Of a DNA stretch of 64,000 nucleotides, positions 1-11,907 are shown in pieces. How positions within the stretch are numbered: position 1 is the first letter of the stretch; each line of letters starts with the position of its first letter. Position numbers and translations under genes: made by a program. Source of the stretch: Nematostella vectensis (taxonomy: Eukaryota > Cnidaria > Anthozoa > Actiniaria > Edwardsiidae); the NCBI RefSeq assembly GCF_932526225.1, contig NC_064044.1, forward strand, positions 2,177,001 through 2,241,000. The letters run 5' to 3'. Below the pieces are notes generated by a model that worked only from the letters and a program-made list of their open reading frames with translations, did not search any database and was not told the origin of the DNA.

Positions 1-150
1 ATTGTGTCAGGTTCAGAGAGCTATTGAAAGCACTTACCATGGCACTGCCCCTTTAAATAGCTGTAAAAAAAAAAAGAAGAGAAAATAGCTGGAGGGGGTC
101 TCTGTTGGTTTTGTTTTAGTTTTAGTTTTCTTTTATTATTATTTTTTTCT

Positions 151-176
151 GGGGTGGGGGGGGGGGGTGGGGGAAG
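151..176 (+). repeat. G-quadruplex-capable G tract
   Basis: GGGG-T-G(12)-T-GGGGG, followed by AAGGAGG. It can supply four or more runs of three G. Every S body has this tract, with 6, 7, 8, 12 or 17 G in the middle run; the 6-G copies (GGGGTTGGGGGGTGGGGG) form a canonical quadruplex less readily. Confidence 0.6.
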
Positions 177-585
177 GAGGAATTCAGCTTAAAATTGCCC
201 GTGGTCAATTCAACCAACTAAGCAACTAGTACAAAAGATGTTGGTTTTGCAGTCTTTTATTCAATACTTTCAAGGTTATCATGCAATTCTGTAGTTTGAC
301 TGGAAATATATACTTTTTTTTCTATTCATTTACAGTTCTATATGTACAGTGTGACCATAGTCATGATTACAATTATTTATAATAATTTTTACCCACTAAC
401 AGAAACCAACTTGACTGCAAAACACTCACTGTAAAGCATAAGATATTAGGCATTTCTTTCATGTGGCTGTGAGGTTGACCTGTCAACATCTACAGGGGCC
501 ACACTCACCTCGGAATCATAGGGGTCCATAAAAGCAAGGTGTCGCAGAACCTTTCCCTGCCCTCCTTACCCTCTTTCATCAGGAA

Positions 586-629
586 CACCTGTGCAGCCGA
601 CACCCTTAGGTGGATGGGGTGCACAGGTG
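586..629. repeat. Nested hairpin in the 185-nt exon-like segment
   Basis: CACCTGTGCA and TGCACAGGTG form a perfect 10-bp stem. Inside the 24-nt loop CACC and GGTG can pair again around CTTA. It is present in every S body; the 19.5, 23.7 and 27.9 kb copies change the innermost pair only. Confidence 0.6.
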
Positions 630-1138
630 CTTTGGGTGTGGCCCTGAAGATGGCACAGTGACCACAAGATGTACCAGAATGAAATTGTATATACTGTAAA
701 AACATGTGAGTAGAAAACAGTCAATAGCCACGGAGTTTTTAGTGTGTTGTACATGTTATACATGTTTTAGGATTTCCCTAATTACTTACAGTATTTTTTT
801 AAATAGAATTTTTTACTTGTATAATTTAGATGAGTAATACATACTTTTCATAGTATGTTGTAGAACTCGTCTCGTTCCTCCTAAATAACAATCAAAATTA
901 TGTTTGTTATTATCTTCGTGCAAAGGAATCTACAGTAGTTTTTTAATCAGATAATTGTTTTTCCTTCAACACTCCCCTGTTATTTCAACAGCTCTCTCTT
1001 GAGTTTGCTTGTCTCAGAAATAGACCTTGTTTGATAAACAAAGACATGTTACCCACTTATTCAATAATAGGTAACAACTGCAATATTGTACTGTATGAAA
1101 AGAGTGTCCCTCCCCCTTCTAATGTTGACATCAGTAAA

Positions 1139-1161
1139 TCTAGCAAGCTCATTTTGCTAGA
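1139..1161. repeat. 8-bp hairpin in L
   Basis: TCTAGCAA and TTGCTAGA form a perfect 8-bp stem with a 7-nt loop. It is kept in the L copies I read, for example near 5641 and 9855. No role is assigned; the nearby sequence does not look like a terminator or a known RNA. Confidence 0.6.
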
Positions 1162-1427
1162 TGTATGATGTATACCAGGCTTGTATCCTCCAGGTCCATT
1201 TCCATACTCCGATGGATGCCATTACGGAATTGATCCGGAGATCCGGAGAAAAATTCACGAGGGGGAGGGCCAGTCAACACTCCTCTCCCCAAAGTCAGAC
1301 GGTTGTTTGGATGGTCTGTTTTTTGTTTTTGTTTTTTTCTTCTTATTTTTTTTCCAAAAACTACGCAGGAGTGAGCGGGGTTAAGCTCTACGAAAATAAA
1401 AATGAATAGAAAAAAAAAAAGAAAAAA

Positions 1428-1509
1428 GGGCATTGGCATGGGATCGAACCCGACCTGAAAAACAAAACGGAAACCATACATACGGATTACCCAATCGGTA
1501 TGGCAGCAC
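1428..1509 (-). repeat. tRNA-like / SINE remnant with B box
   Basis: On the minus strand GGTTCGATCCC matches the pol III B box (GGTTCGANNCC). About 45 nt upstream is a D-arm-like ACCGATTGGGTAATCC. Downstream are long T runs (about 1410-1427) that could terminate pol III. The acceptor and T stems do not pair properly, so this is not a functional tRNA; a decayed tRNA-derived SINE is the best guess. The sequence recurs in every L segment. Confidence 0.35.
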
Positions 1510-1617
1510 AAGGCTTTTACGGAAGGCTGTAAAGAACCCGAAGGCCCCAAGCACCGATATTTCCGGCGAATATGCTGTACAACACTCTTGCAAGGTATTC
1601 CGACCCGCGCATTAATG

Positions 1618-1901
1618 CATATCAAACATATTCCCCACGGATAGTGTCCTTCGTTTGTTTTGCCTTATATGGTCATTGATGCCCATATTAAGAAGAGCTA
1701 GAGTTTTTCTGCTCCCTGATCTCCAGAAAACATGGTGAAAAATGCTGATTCCTGTCAATTTGAGACTCGCGGCAAGAATTTTTCAAGAAAAAAATTGATT
1801 GCTTGGTCAAATCTTTATGTCACTAATCTTGAAAAGCCCTGAGACCCAGGCCTCTAAGAAATTGACCGAGCAGGTTTGAAGGTCACCAAAATATTGATAT
1901 G
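1618..1901. mobile_element. MITE-like insertion with CATATCAA ends
   Basis: This 284-bp stretch occurs only in L segment 1. The other seven L copies join the flanks directly (CATTAATGGGGAGGAC). It starts CATATCAA and ends TTGATATG, a perfect 8-bp inverted terminal repeat, and has no coding potential. The empty site differs by one G from a simple excision, so the target duplication is unclear. Other L copies serve as the unoccupied allele. Confidence 0.75.
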
Positions 1902-2401
1902 GGAGGACAATAACCAGGATCCCAGGCCTGTAATACGGTTACGCCACGCACAGCTCGCTGAGATAGAGGGTGAAAAAATACAGGTCTATTTGGGCGTCTT
2001 CAGTCCCTTGGGGGCTCGCTATGTCGGCGCGTGGCATCGTAACGCACGGGCGCATTGTCCTTTACCGTGTACAGGACATCAAACAAGCGAAGAAAGAAAA
2101 ACGTTTTTTTAGGAACCGTTTTTTTAATAAAAATAAATAGAAATAAATAAAGTGCGATTTGGCGATTCTATTTTTCTTTGTAGAGCTTATCAAGCTATTC
2201 ACCGGCCTAAATAATCATTAAAAAACAAAAAAAATGCAATGAAAGACGTAAGGGGGAGAGGTTTGTAAAATCGCATAGAATATGGACAAAATCAGCAATA
2301 CTGTCTACGCTGACTAAGTATAGCTGTATTTCACTTTAACCCTTTCGCTTCTGGGAACTTTTGAGCAACATTGTAAGAAAAACAGACTGAAAAAAGAAAC
2401 C

Positions 2402-2450
2402 TCCCCCCCTATTTCAAGTCCAACACTACCAGTTAAGCTAAGCTACCGCT
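2402..2450 (-). repeat. tRNA-like 5' half with A box
   Basis: On the minus strand TAGCTTAACTGG fits the pol III A-box consensus TRGCNNARYNGG at every position. It is followed by GGTAGTGTTGGACTTGAAAT, which resembles the D loop and anticodon arm of a tRNA with TGA in the anticodon place. No matching T arm or B box follows within 80 nt. It is probably a SINE head or tRNA pseudogene, repeated in every L segment. Confidence 0.35.
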
Positions 2451-3032
2451 GACCCAAGACGGTATGCCTTGAAGTTTCCAACAATGCACTGCGGTGCCTT
2501 TTCTTTGTAACGACGGCACTGCTACAGCCTGTTGCTTATAACAGTTTTGCTTGTAATTTGCTTAAAAATTACAGCTTTTTCACATCTGGAGAGTGCCTTA
2601 GGACATCATGAAGTCTTTTTGGGCATAATTAATGCTGTGCTCATGGATGTTTGCACGCTGAGGTTGATTCAATGGGATAATTTTTTGTCTGGGCTTCACC
2701 AAGTGAGAAAGGAATTTTCTGGTGAATGGCCTCATACTCTCCATTGTGGGCCATCTTTGCTACCCAACCTTATTCAAAAATTGTTTTCAGGCTTATTCTG
2801 GGTTCCTTGGACCTGGAAATGTTTTGTTTGGCTTCGGGGCAAAGAGACTTATAAAAAAACTGATATGATTCTGGGGGAGGAGATTGCCCGCCTGTCTGTC
2901 AAGGTGTTTCCAAGACTCCCATGATGCAGTGCAGGCATGCAAAATAGGCTAACAATGGTGACTCGCTTCTAATGGAGGTTCTAGCATTGATTATTGTGAC
3001 TGATTGCTGTAAAATGGGACCTGACGGAGCGC

Positions 3033-3038
3033 AATAAA
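3033..3038 (+). promoter_or_regulatory. Poly(A) signal in L
   Basis: AATAAA in GCGCAATAAAGG, followed by a GT-rich stretch (TTGGTGACTTGATCTGTGTTTG cut short here to its core GATCTGTGTTTG) as in cleavage sites. It repeats in each L segment. No convincing plus-strand gene lies upstream of it. Confidence 0.35.
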
Positions 3039-3333
3039 GGTATTTATTGGTGACTTGATCTGTGTTTGCTTGTCTCTATTTGTAGTTCGGAATTTTGTGT
3101 CTTTTTTGGTAAGAAATGTTTCTAAGTTAAAGCATTTTATTACGAATTGCTTGTTGATATTTTGACAAAAGAGTCAATTCTATTACATTGCTTAGATGCG
3201 CTTTTGCAGGTCGTCTATGCCTTGGATGAATCTATGAGTATCCGGGTCTGGTGATGTTTAGTTTGCATTTTTGACGTTTTGGAGTTGGGCCTATATTTTA
3301 CAGGCGTCTCAGGGCGTTATGGCAATGAAAGAC

Positions 3334-3630
3334 TTAAAGGGACAGCGTCATGGTACTGCGCATGTCAGTGTTTATTGTAGGCTTTTAATCGCCTACAAAT
3401 AGTTGAACTTTTTAAAAGCTGTCAATACCTTGTTAAAATAATATGCAATATTTTATTGAAAGCAATATTTTATAGAAACTATGTTTATTGACAGTTTGTG
3501 GTCATTTTCTTTGAATTTAAGTCCCCCACATGTACCAAAAGCTCATAAGTCAGTATTAGAGTTTACTAAATTTCATTGTGTCAGGTTCAGAGAGCTATTG
3601 AAAGCACTTACCATGGCACTGCCCCTTTAA
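3334..3630. mobile_element. TTAA-flanked MITE, complete copy
   Basis: A 297-bp element with TTAA at both ends. Left end TTAAAGGGACAGCGTCATGG and inverted right end TTAAAGGGGCAGTGCCATGG match at 17 of 20 positions. A TTAA target with short inverted ends fits non-autonomous piggyBac- or Kolobok-type elements; I cannot choose between them. It contains a 7-bp hairpin (TGTAGGC...GCCTACA). Complete copies, all 297 bp, lie at every L-to-S junction: 7553-7849, 11775-12071, 15998-16294, 22994-23290, 27212-27508, 31431-31727 and 38431-38727. S-only units keep just the right end. Confidence 0.72.
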
Positions 3631-5327
3631 ATAGCTGTAAAAAAAGAAGAGAAAATAGCTGGAGGGGGTCTCTGTTGGTTTTCTTTTAGTTTTAGTTTTC
3701 TTTTATTATTATTTTTTTCTGGGGTGGGGGGGGTGGGGGAAGGAGGAATTCAGCTTAAAATTGCCCGTGGTCAATTCAACCAACTAAGCAACTAGTTCAA
3801 AAGATGTTGGTTTTGCAGTCTTTTATTCAATACTTTCAAGGTTATCATGCAATTCTGTAGTTTGACTGGAAATATATACTTTTTTTCTATTCATTTACAG
3901 TTCTATATGTACAGTGTGACCATAGTCATGATTACAATTATTTATAATAATTTTTACCCACTAACAGAAACCAACTTGACTGCAAAACACTTACTGTAAA
4001 GCATAAGATATTAGGCATTTCTTTCATGTGGCTGTGAGGTTGACCTGTTAACATCTACAGGGGCCACACTCACCTCGGAATCATAGGGGTCCATAAAAGC
4101 AAGGTGTCGCAGAACCTTTCCCTGCCCTCCTTACCCTCTTTCATCAGGAACACCTGTGCAGCCGACACCCTTAGGTGGATGGGGTGCACAGGTGCTTTGG
4201 GTGTGGCCCTGAAGATGGCACAGTGACCACAAGATGTACCAGAATGAAATTTTATATACTGTAAAAACATGTGAGTAGAAAACAGTCAATAGCCATGGAG
4301 TTTTTAGTGTGTTGTACATGTTATACATGTTTTAGGATTTACCTAATTACTTACAGTATTTTTTTTAAATAGAATTTTTTACTTGTATAATATTTTATAG
4401 AAACTATGTTTATTGACAGTTTGTGGTCATTTTCTTTGAATTTAAGTCCCCCACATGTACCAAAAGCTCATAAGTCAGTATTAGAGTTTACTAAATTTCA
4501 TTGTGTCAGGTTCAGAGAGCTATTGAAAGCACTTACCATGGCACTGCCCCTTTAAATAGCTGTAAAAAAAAAAGAAGAGAAAATAGCTGGAGGGGGTCTC
4601 TGTTGGTTTTGTTTTAGTTTTAGTTTTCTTTTATTATTATTTTTTTCTGGGGTGGGGGGGGGGGGGGGGGTGGGGGAAGGAGGAATTCAGCTTAAAATTG
4701 CCCGTGGTCAATTCAACCAACTAAGCAACTAGTACCAAAGATGTTGGTTTTGCAGTCTTTTATTCAAACTTTCAAGGTTATCATGCAATTCTGTAGTTTG
4801 ACTGGAAATATATACTTTTTTTTCTATTCATTTACAGTTCTATATGTACAGTGTGACAATAGTCATGATTACAATTATTTATAATAATTTCTACCCACTA
4901 ACAGAAACCAACTTGACTGCAAAACACTCACTGTAAAGCATAAGATATTAGGCATTTCTTTCATGTGGCTGTGAGGTTGACCTGTCAACATCTACAGGGG
5001 CCACACTCACCTCGGAATCATAGGGGTCCATAAAAGCAAAGTGTCGCAGAACCTTTCCCTGCCCTCCTTACCCTCTTTCATCAGGAACACCTGTGCAGCC
5101 GACACCCTTAGGTGGATGGGGTGCACAGGTGCTTTGGGTGTGGCCCTGAAGATGGCACAGTGACCACAAGATGTACCAGAATGAAATTGTATATACTGTA
5201 AAAACATGTGAGTAGAAAACAGTCAATAGCCACGGAGTTTTTAGTGTGTTGTACATGTTATACATGTTTTAGGATTTACCTAATTACTTACAGTATTTTT
5301 TTAAATAGAATTTTTTACTTGTATAAT
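3467..5327. repeat. Run of two S bodies
   Basis: Two S bodies. The second has the longest G run of the window, 17 G after GGGGT at about 4652-4669. The first has 8 G. Confidence 0.93.
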
Positions 5328-7685
5328 TTAGATGAGTAATACATACTTTTCATAGTATGTTGTAGAACTCGTCTCGTTCCTCCTAAATAACAATCAAAAT
5401 TATGTTTGTTATTATCTTCGTGCAAAGGAATCTACAGTAGTTTTTTAATCAGATAATTGTTTTTCCTTCAACACTCCCCTGTTATTTCAACAGCTCTCTC
5501 TTGAGTTTGCTTGTCTCAGAAATAGACCTTGTTTGATAAACAAAGACATGTTACCCACTTATTCAATAATAGGTAACAACTGCAATATTGTACTGTATGA
5601 AAAGAGTGTCCCTCCCCCTTCTAATGTTGACATCAGTAAATCTAGCAAGCTCATTTTGCTAGATGTATGATGTATACCAGGCTTGTATCCTCCAGGTCCA
5701 TTTCCATACTCCGATGGATGCCATTACGGAATTGATCCGGAGATCCGGAGAAAAATTCACGAGGGGGAGGGCCAGTCAACACTCCTCTCCCCAAAGTCAG
5801 ACGGTTGTTTGGATGGTCTGTTTTTTGTTTTTGTTTTTTTCTTCTTATTTTTTTTCCAAAAACTACGCAGGAGTGAGCGGGGTTAAGCTCTACGAAAATA
5901 AAAATGAATAGAAAAAAAAAAAGAAAAAAGGGCATTGGCATGGGATCGAACCCGACCTGAAAAACAAAACGGAAACCATACATACGGATTACCCAATCGG
6001 TATGGCAGCACAAGGCTTTTACGGAAGGCTGTAAAGAACCCGAAGGCCCCAAGCACCGATATTTCCGGCGAATATGCTGTACAACACTCTTGCAAGGTAT
6101 TCCGACCCGCGCATTAATGGGGAGGACAATAACCAGGATCCCAGGCCTGTAATACGGTTACGCCACGCACAGCTCGCTGAGATAGAGGGTGAAAAAATAC
6201 AGGTCTATTTGGGCGTCTTCAGTCCCTTGGGGGCTCGCTATGTCGGCGCGTGGCATCGTAACGCACGGGCGCATTGTCCTTTACCGTGTACAGGACATCA
6301 AACAAGCGAAGAAAGAAAAACGTTTTTTTAGGAACCGTTTTTTTAATAAAAATAAATAGAAATAAATAAAGTGCGATTTGGCGATTCTATTTTTCTTTGT
6401 AGAGCTTATCAAGCTATTCACCGGCCTAAATAATCATTAAAAAACAAAAAAAATGCAATGAAAGACGTAAGGGGGAGAGGTTTGTAAAATCGCATAGAAT
6501 ATGGACAAAATCAGCAATACTGTCTACGCTGACTAAGTATAGCTGTATTTCACTTTAACCCTTTCGCTTCTGGGAACTTTTGAGCAACATTGTAAGAAAA
6601 ACAGACTGAAAAAAGAAACCTCCCCCCCTATTTCAAGTCCAACACTACCAGTTAAGCTAAGCTACCGCTGACCCAAGACGGTATGCCTTGAAGTTTCCAA
6701 CAATGCACTGCGGTGCCTTTTCTTTGTAACGACGGCACTGCTACAGCCTGTTGCTTATAACAGTTTTGCTTGTAATTTGCTTAAAAATTACAGCTTTTTC
6801 ACATCTGGAGAGTGCCTTAGGACATCATGAAGTCTTTTTGGGCATAATTAATGCTGTGCTCATGGATGTTTGCACGCTGAGGTTGATTCAATGGGATAAT
6901 TCCTTGTCTGGGCTTCACCAAGTGAGAAAGGAATTTTCTGGTGAATGGCCTCATACTCTCCATTGTGGGCCATCTTTGCTACCCAACCTTATTCAAAAAT
7001 TGTTTTCAGGCTTATTCTGGGTTCCTTGGACCTGGAAATGTTTTGTTTGGCTTCGGGGCAAAGAGACTTATAAAAAAACTGTTATGATTCTGGGGGAGGA
7101 GATTGCCCGCCTGTCTGTCAAGGTGTTTCCAAGACTCCCATGATGCAGTGCAGGCATGCAAAATAGGCTAACAATGGTGACTCGCTTCTAATGGAGGTTC
7201 TAGCATTGATTATTGTGACTGATTGCTGTAAAATGGGACCTGACGGAGCGCAATAAAGGTATCTATTGGTGACTTGATCTGTGTTTGCTTGTCTCTATTT
7301 GTAGTTCGGAATTTTGTGTCTTTTTTGGTAAGAAATGTTTCTAAGTTAAAGCATTTTATTACGAATTGCTTGTTGATATTTTGACAAAAGAGTCAATTCT
7401 ATTACATTGCTTCGATGCGCTTTTGCAGGTCGTCTATGCCTTGGATGAATCTATGAGTATCCGGGTCTGGTGATGTTTAGTTTGCATTTTTGACGTTTTG
7501 GAGTTGGGCCTATATTTTACAGGCGTCTCAGGGCGTTATGGCAATGAAAGACTTAAAGGGACAGAGTCATGGTACTGCGCATGTCAGTGTTTATTGTAGG
7601 CTTTTAATCGCCTACAAATAGTTGAACTTTTTAAAAGCTGTCAATACCTTGTTAAAATAATATGCAATATTTTATTGAAAGCAAT
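5328..7685. repeat. L segment 2
   Basis: 2,358 bp, without the CATATCAA MITE. It has seven A in the run near 7074-7080 where most L copies have eight. The TTAA MITE spans 7553-7849 across its right edge. Confidence 0.93.
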
Positions 7686-9537
7686 ATTTTATAGAAACTA
7701 TGTTTATTGACAGTTTGTGGTCATTTTCTTTGAATTTAAGTCCCCCACATGTACCACAAGCTCATAAGTCAGTATTAGAGTTTACTAAATTTCATTGTGT
7801 CAGGTTCAGAGAGCTATTGAAAGCACTTACCATGGCACTGCCCCTTTAAATAGCTGTAAAAAAAAAGAAGAGAAAATAGCTGGAGGGGGTCTCTGTTGGT
7901 TTTCTTTTAGTTTTAGTTTTCTTTTATTATTATTTTTTTCTGGGGTGGGGGGGTGGGGGAAGGAGGAATTCAGCTTAAAATTGCCCATGGTCAATTCAAC
8001 CAACTAAGCAACTAGTACAAAAGATGTTGGTTTTGCAGTCTTTTATTCAATACTTTCAAGGTTATCATGCAATTCTGTAGTTTGACTGGAAATATATACT
8101 TTTTTTCTATTCATTTACAGTTCTATATGTACAGTGTGACCATAGTCATGATTACAATTATTTATAATAATTTTTACCCACTAACAGAAACCAACTTGAC
8201 TGCAAAACACTCACTGTAAAGCATAAGATATTAGGCATTTCTTTCATGTGGCTGTGAGGTTGACCTGTCAACATCTACAGGGGCCACACTCACCTCGGAA
8301 TCATAGGGATCCATAAAAGCAAGGTGTCGCAGAACCTTTCCCTGCCCTCCTTACCCTCTTTGATCAGGAACACCTGTGCAGCCGACACCCTTAGGTGGAT
8401 GGGGTGCACAGGTGCTTTGGGTGTGGCCCTGAAGATGGCACAGTGACCACAAGATGTACCAGAATGAAATTGTATATACTGTAAAAACATGTGAGTAGAA
8501 AACAGTCAATAGCCATGGAGTTTTTAGTGTGTTGTACATGTTATACATGTTTTAGGATTTACCTAATTACTTACAGTATTTTTTTTAAATAGAATTTTTT
8601 ACTTGTATAATATTTTATAGAAACTATGTTTATTGACAGTTTGTGGTCATTTTCTTTGAATTTAAGTCCCCCACATGTACCAAAAGCTCATAAGTCAGTA
8701 TTAGAGTTTACTAAATTTCATTGTGTCAGGTTCAGAGAGCTATTGAAAGCACTTACCATGGTACTGCCCCTTTAAATAGCTGTAAAAAAAAGAAGAGAAA
8801 ATAGCTGGAGGGGGTCTCTGTTGTTTTTGTTTTAGTTTTAGTTTTCTTTTATTATTATTTTTTTCTGGGGTGGGGGGGTGGGGGAAGGAGGAATTCAGCT
8901 TAAAATTGCCCGTGGTCAATTCAACCAACTAAGCAACTAGTACAAAAGATGTTGGTTTTGCAGTCTTTTATTCAATACTTTCAAGGTTATCATGCAATTC
9001 TGTAGTTTGACTGGAAATATATACTTTTTTTCTATTCATTTACAGTTCTATATGTACAGTGTGACCATAGTCATGATTACAATTATTTATAATAATTTTT
9101 ACCCACTAACAGAAACCAACTTGACTGCAAAACACTCACTGTAAAGCATAAGATATTAGGCATTTCTTTCATGTGGCTGTGAGGTTGACCTGTCAACATC
9201 TACAGGGGCCACACTCACCTCGGAATCATAGGGGTCCATAAAAGCAAGGTGTCGCAGAACCTTTCCCTGCCCTCCTTACCCTCTTTCATCAGGAACACCT
9301 GTGCAGCCGACACCCTTAGGTGGATGGGGTGCACAGGTGCTTTGGGTGTGGCCCTGAAGATGGCACAGTGACCACAAGATGTACCAGAATGAAATTGTAT
9401 ATACTGTAAAAACATGTGAGTAGAAAACAGTCAATAGCCATGGAGTTTTTTGTGTGTTGTACATGTTATACATGTTTTAGGATTTACCTAATTACTTACA
9501 GTATTTTTTTTTAAATAGAATTTTTTACTTGTATAAT
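7686..9537. repeat. Run of two S bodies
   Basis: Two S bodies. The first carries the variant TTTGATCAGG (near 8361), otherwise seen only near 33163 and 34089. Confidence 0.93.
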
Positions 9538-11907
9538 TTAGATGAGTAATACATACTTTTCATAGTATGTTGTAGAACTCGTCTCGTTCCTCCTAAATAA
9601 CAATCAAAATTATGTTTGTTATTATCTTCGTGCAAAGGAATCTACAGTAGTTTTTTAATCAGATAATTGTTTTTCCTTCAACACTCCCCTGTTATTTCAA
9701 CAGCTCTCTCTTGAGTTTGCTTGTCTCAGAAATAGACCTTGTTTGATAAACAAAGACATGTTACCCACTTATTCAATAATAGGTAACAACTGCAATATTG
9801 TACTGTATGAAAAGAGTGTCCCTCCCCCTTCTAATGTTGACATCAGTAAATCTAGCAAGCTCATTTTGCTAGATGTATGATGTATACCAGGCTTGTATCC
9901 TCCAGGTCCATTTCCATACTCCGATGGATGCCATTACGGAATTGATCCGGAGATCCGGAGAAAAATTCACGAGGGGGAGGGCCAGTCAACACTCCTCTCC
10001 CCAAAGTCAGACGGTTGTTTGGATGGTCTGTTTTTTGTTTTTGTTTTTTGTTTTTGTTTTTTTCTTCTTATTTTTTTCCAAAAACTACGCAGGAGTGAGC
10101 GGGGTTAAGCTCTACGAAAATAAAAATGAATAGAAAAAAAAAAGAAAAAAGGGCATTGGCATGGGATCGAACCCGACCTGAAAAACAAAACGGAAACCAT
10201 ACATACGGATTACCCAATCGGTATGGCAGCACAAGGCTTTTACGGAAGGCTGTAAAGAACCCGAAGGCCCCAAGCACCGATATTTCCGGCGAATATGCTG
10301 TACAACACTCTTGCAAGGTATTCCGACCCGCGCATTAATGGGGAGGACAATAACCAGGATCCCAGGCCTGTAATACGGTTACGCCACGCACAGCTCGCTG
10401 AGATAGAGGGTGAAAAAATACAGGTCAATTTGGGCGTCTTCAGTCCCTTGGGGGCTCGCTATGTCGGCGTGTGGCATCGTAACGCACGGGCGCATTGTCC
10501 TTTACCGTGTACAGGACATCAAACAAGCGAAGAAAGAAAAACGTTTTTTTAGGAACCGTTTTTTTAATAAAAATAAATAGAAATAAATAAAGTGCGATTT
10601 GGCGATTCTATTTTTCTTTGTAGAGCTTATCAAGCTATTCACCGGCCTAAATAATCATTAAAAAACAAAAAAAATGCAATGAAAGACGTAAGGGGGAGAG
10701 GTTTGTAAAATCGCATAGAATATGGACAAAATCAGCAATACTGTCTACGCTGACTAAGTATAGCTGTATTTCACTTTAACCCTTTCGCTTCTGGGAACTT
10801 TTGAGCAACATTGTAAGAAAAACAGACTGAAAAAAGAAACCTCCCCCCCTATTTCAAGTCCAACACTACCAGTTAAGCTAAGCTACCGCTGACCCAAGAC
10901 GGTATGCCTTGAAGTTTCCAACAATGCACTGCGGTGCCTTTTCTTTGTAGCGACGGCACTGCTACAGCCTGTTGCTTATAACAGTTTTGCTTGTAATTTG
11001 CTTAAAAATTACAGCTTTTTCACATCTGGAGAGTGCCTTAGGACATCATGAAGTCTTTTTGGGCATAATTAATGCTGTGCTCATGGATGTTTGCACGCTG
11101 AGGTTGATTCAATGGGATAATTTTTTGTCTGGGCTTCACCAAGTGAGAAAGGAATTTTCTGGTGAGTGGCCTCATACTCTCCATTGTGGGCCATCTTTGC
11201 TACCCAACCTTATTCAAAAATTGTTTTCAGGCTTATTCTGGGTTCCTTGGACCTGGAAATGTTTTGTTTGGCTTCGGGGCAAAGAGACTTATAAAAAAAA
11301 CTGTTATGATTCTGGGGGAGGAGATTGCCCGCCTGTCTGTCAAGGTGTTTCCAAGACTCCCATGATGCAGTGCAGGCATGCAAAATAGGCTAACAATGGT
11401 GACTCGCTTCTAATGGAGGTTCTAGCATTGATTATTGTGACTGATTGCTGTAAAATGGGACCTGACGGAGCGCAATAAAGGTATCTATTGGTGACTTGAT
11501 CTGTGTTTGCTTGTCTCTATTTGTAGTTCGGAATTTTGTGTCTTTTTTGGTAAGAAATGTTTCTAAGTTAAAGCATTTTATTACGAATTGCTTGTTGATA
11601 TTTTGACAAAAGAGTCAATTCTATTACATTGCTTAGATGCGCTTTTGCAGGTCGTCTATGCCTTGGATGAATCTATGAGTATCCGGGTCTGGTGATGTTT
11701 AGTTTGCATTTTTGACGTTTTGGAGTTGGGCCTATATTTTACAGGCGTCTCAGGGCGTTATGGCAATGAAAGACTTAAAGGGACAGCGTCATGGTACTGC
11801 GCATGTCAGTGTTTATTGTAGGCTTTTAATCGCCTACAAATAGTTGAACTTTTTAAAAGCTGTCAATACCTTGTTAAAATAATATGCAATATTTTATTGA
11901 AAGCAAT
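9538..11907. repeat. L segment 3
   Basis: 2,370 bp. The pyrimidine tract near 10030-10078 has an extra TTTTTG repeat compared with L1 and L2. There are eight A near 11292. The TTAA MITE spans 11775-12071. Confidence 0.93.

Larger units (their letters stand above)
1..825. repeat. S body, partial, at left window edge
   Basis: Window-edge S body. Its G run at about 151-176 is longer than most (12 G after GGGGT, usual 6-7). It uses the plus-strand spelling GGTTTTGTTTTAG where most others have GGTTTTCTTTTAG or GTTTTTGTTTTAG. The first three bodies of the window differ most from the rest. Confidence 0.9.
826..3466. repeat. L segment 1 (carries an extra MITE)
   Basis: This sequence is absent from S-only units, which read straight from TATAAT to ATTTTATAG. 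AAT is present at both edges, so the breakpoint is ambiguous by 3 nt. The segment holds an 8-bp hairpin at 1139-1161, tRNA-like pieces on the minus strand, a plus-strand AATAAA at 3033-3038 and the left end of a TTAA MITE. It is 2,641 bp long because a 284-bp MITE sits at 1618-1901. Confidence 0.92.

Noticed and set aside
566-763. 65-codon minus-strand ORF recurring in every S body
   Set aside because: It is in another frame of the 185-nt exon-like segment and stops inside it; the splice model uses a different frame.
1149-1625. 158-codon minus-strand ORF and overlapping plus-strand ORFs in L
   Set aside because: They overlap each other in several frames, run through poly-T/poly-A tracts, and change length with every indel of these tracts in other copies.
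2532-2924. 130-codon plus-strand ORF in L, followed by AATAAA
   Set aside because: It starts at TTG, not ATG. Copies differ between seven and eight A near the end, which changes the frame in five of eight L segments. No family is recognised, so there is no sign of protein constraint.
7795-8007. 70-codon plus-strand ORF recurring in many S bodies
   Set aside because: It starts at TTG and is mostly translation of A, T and G runs; it opens and closes with run length.
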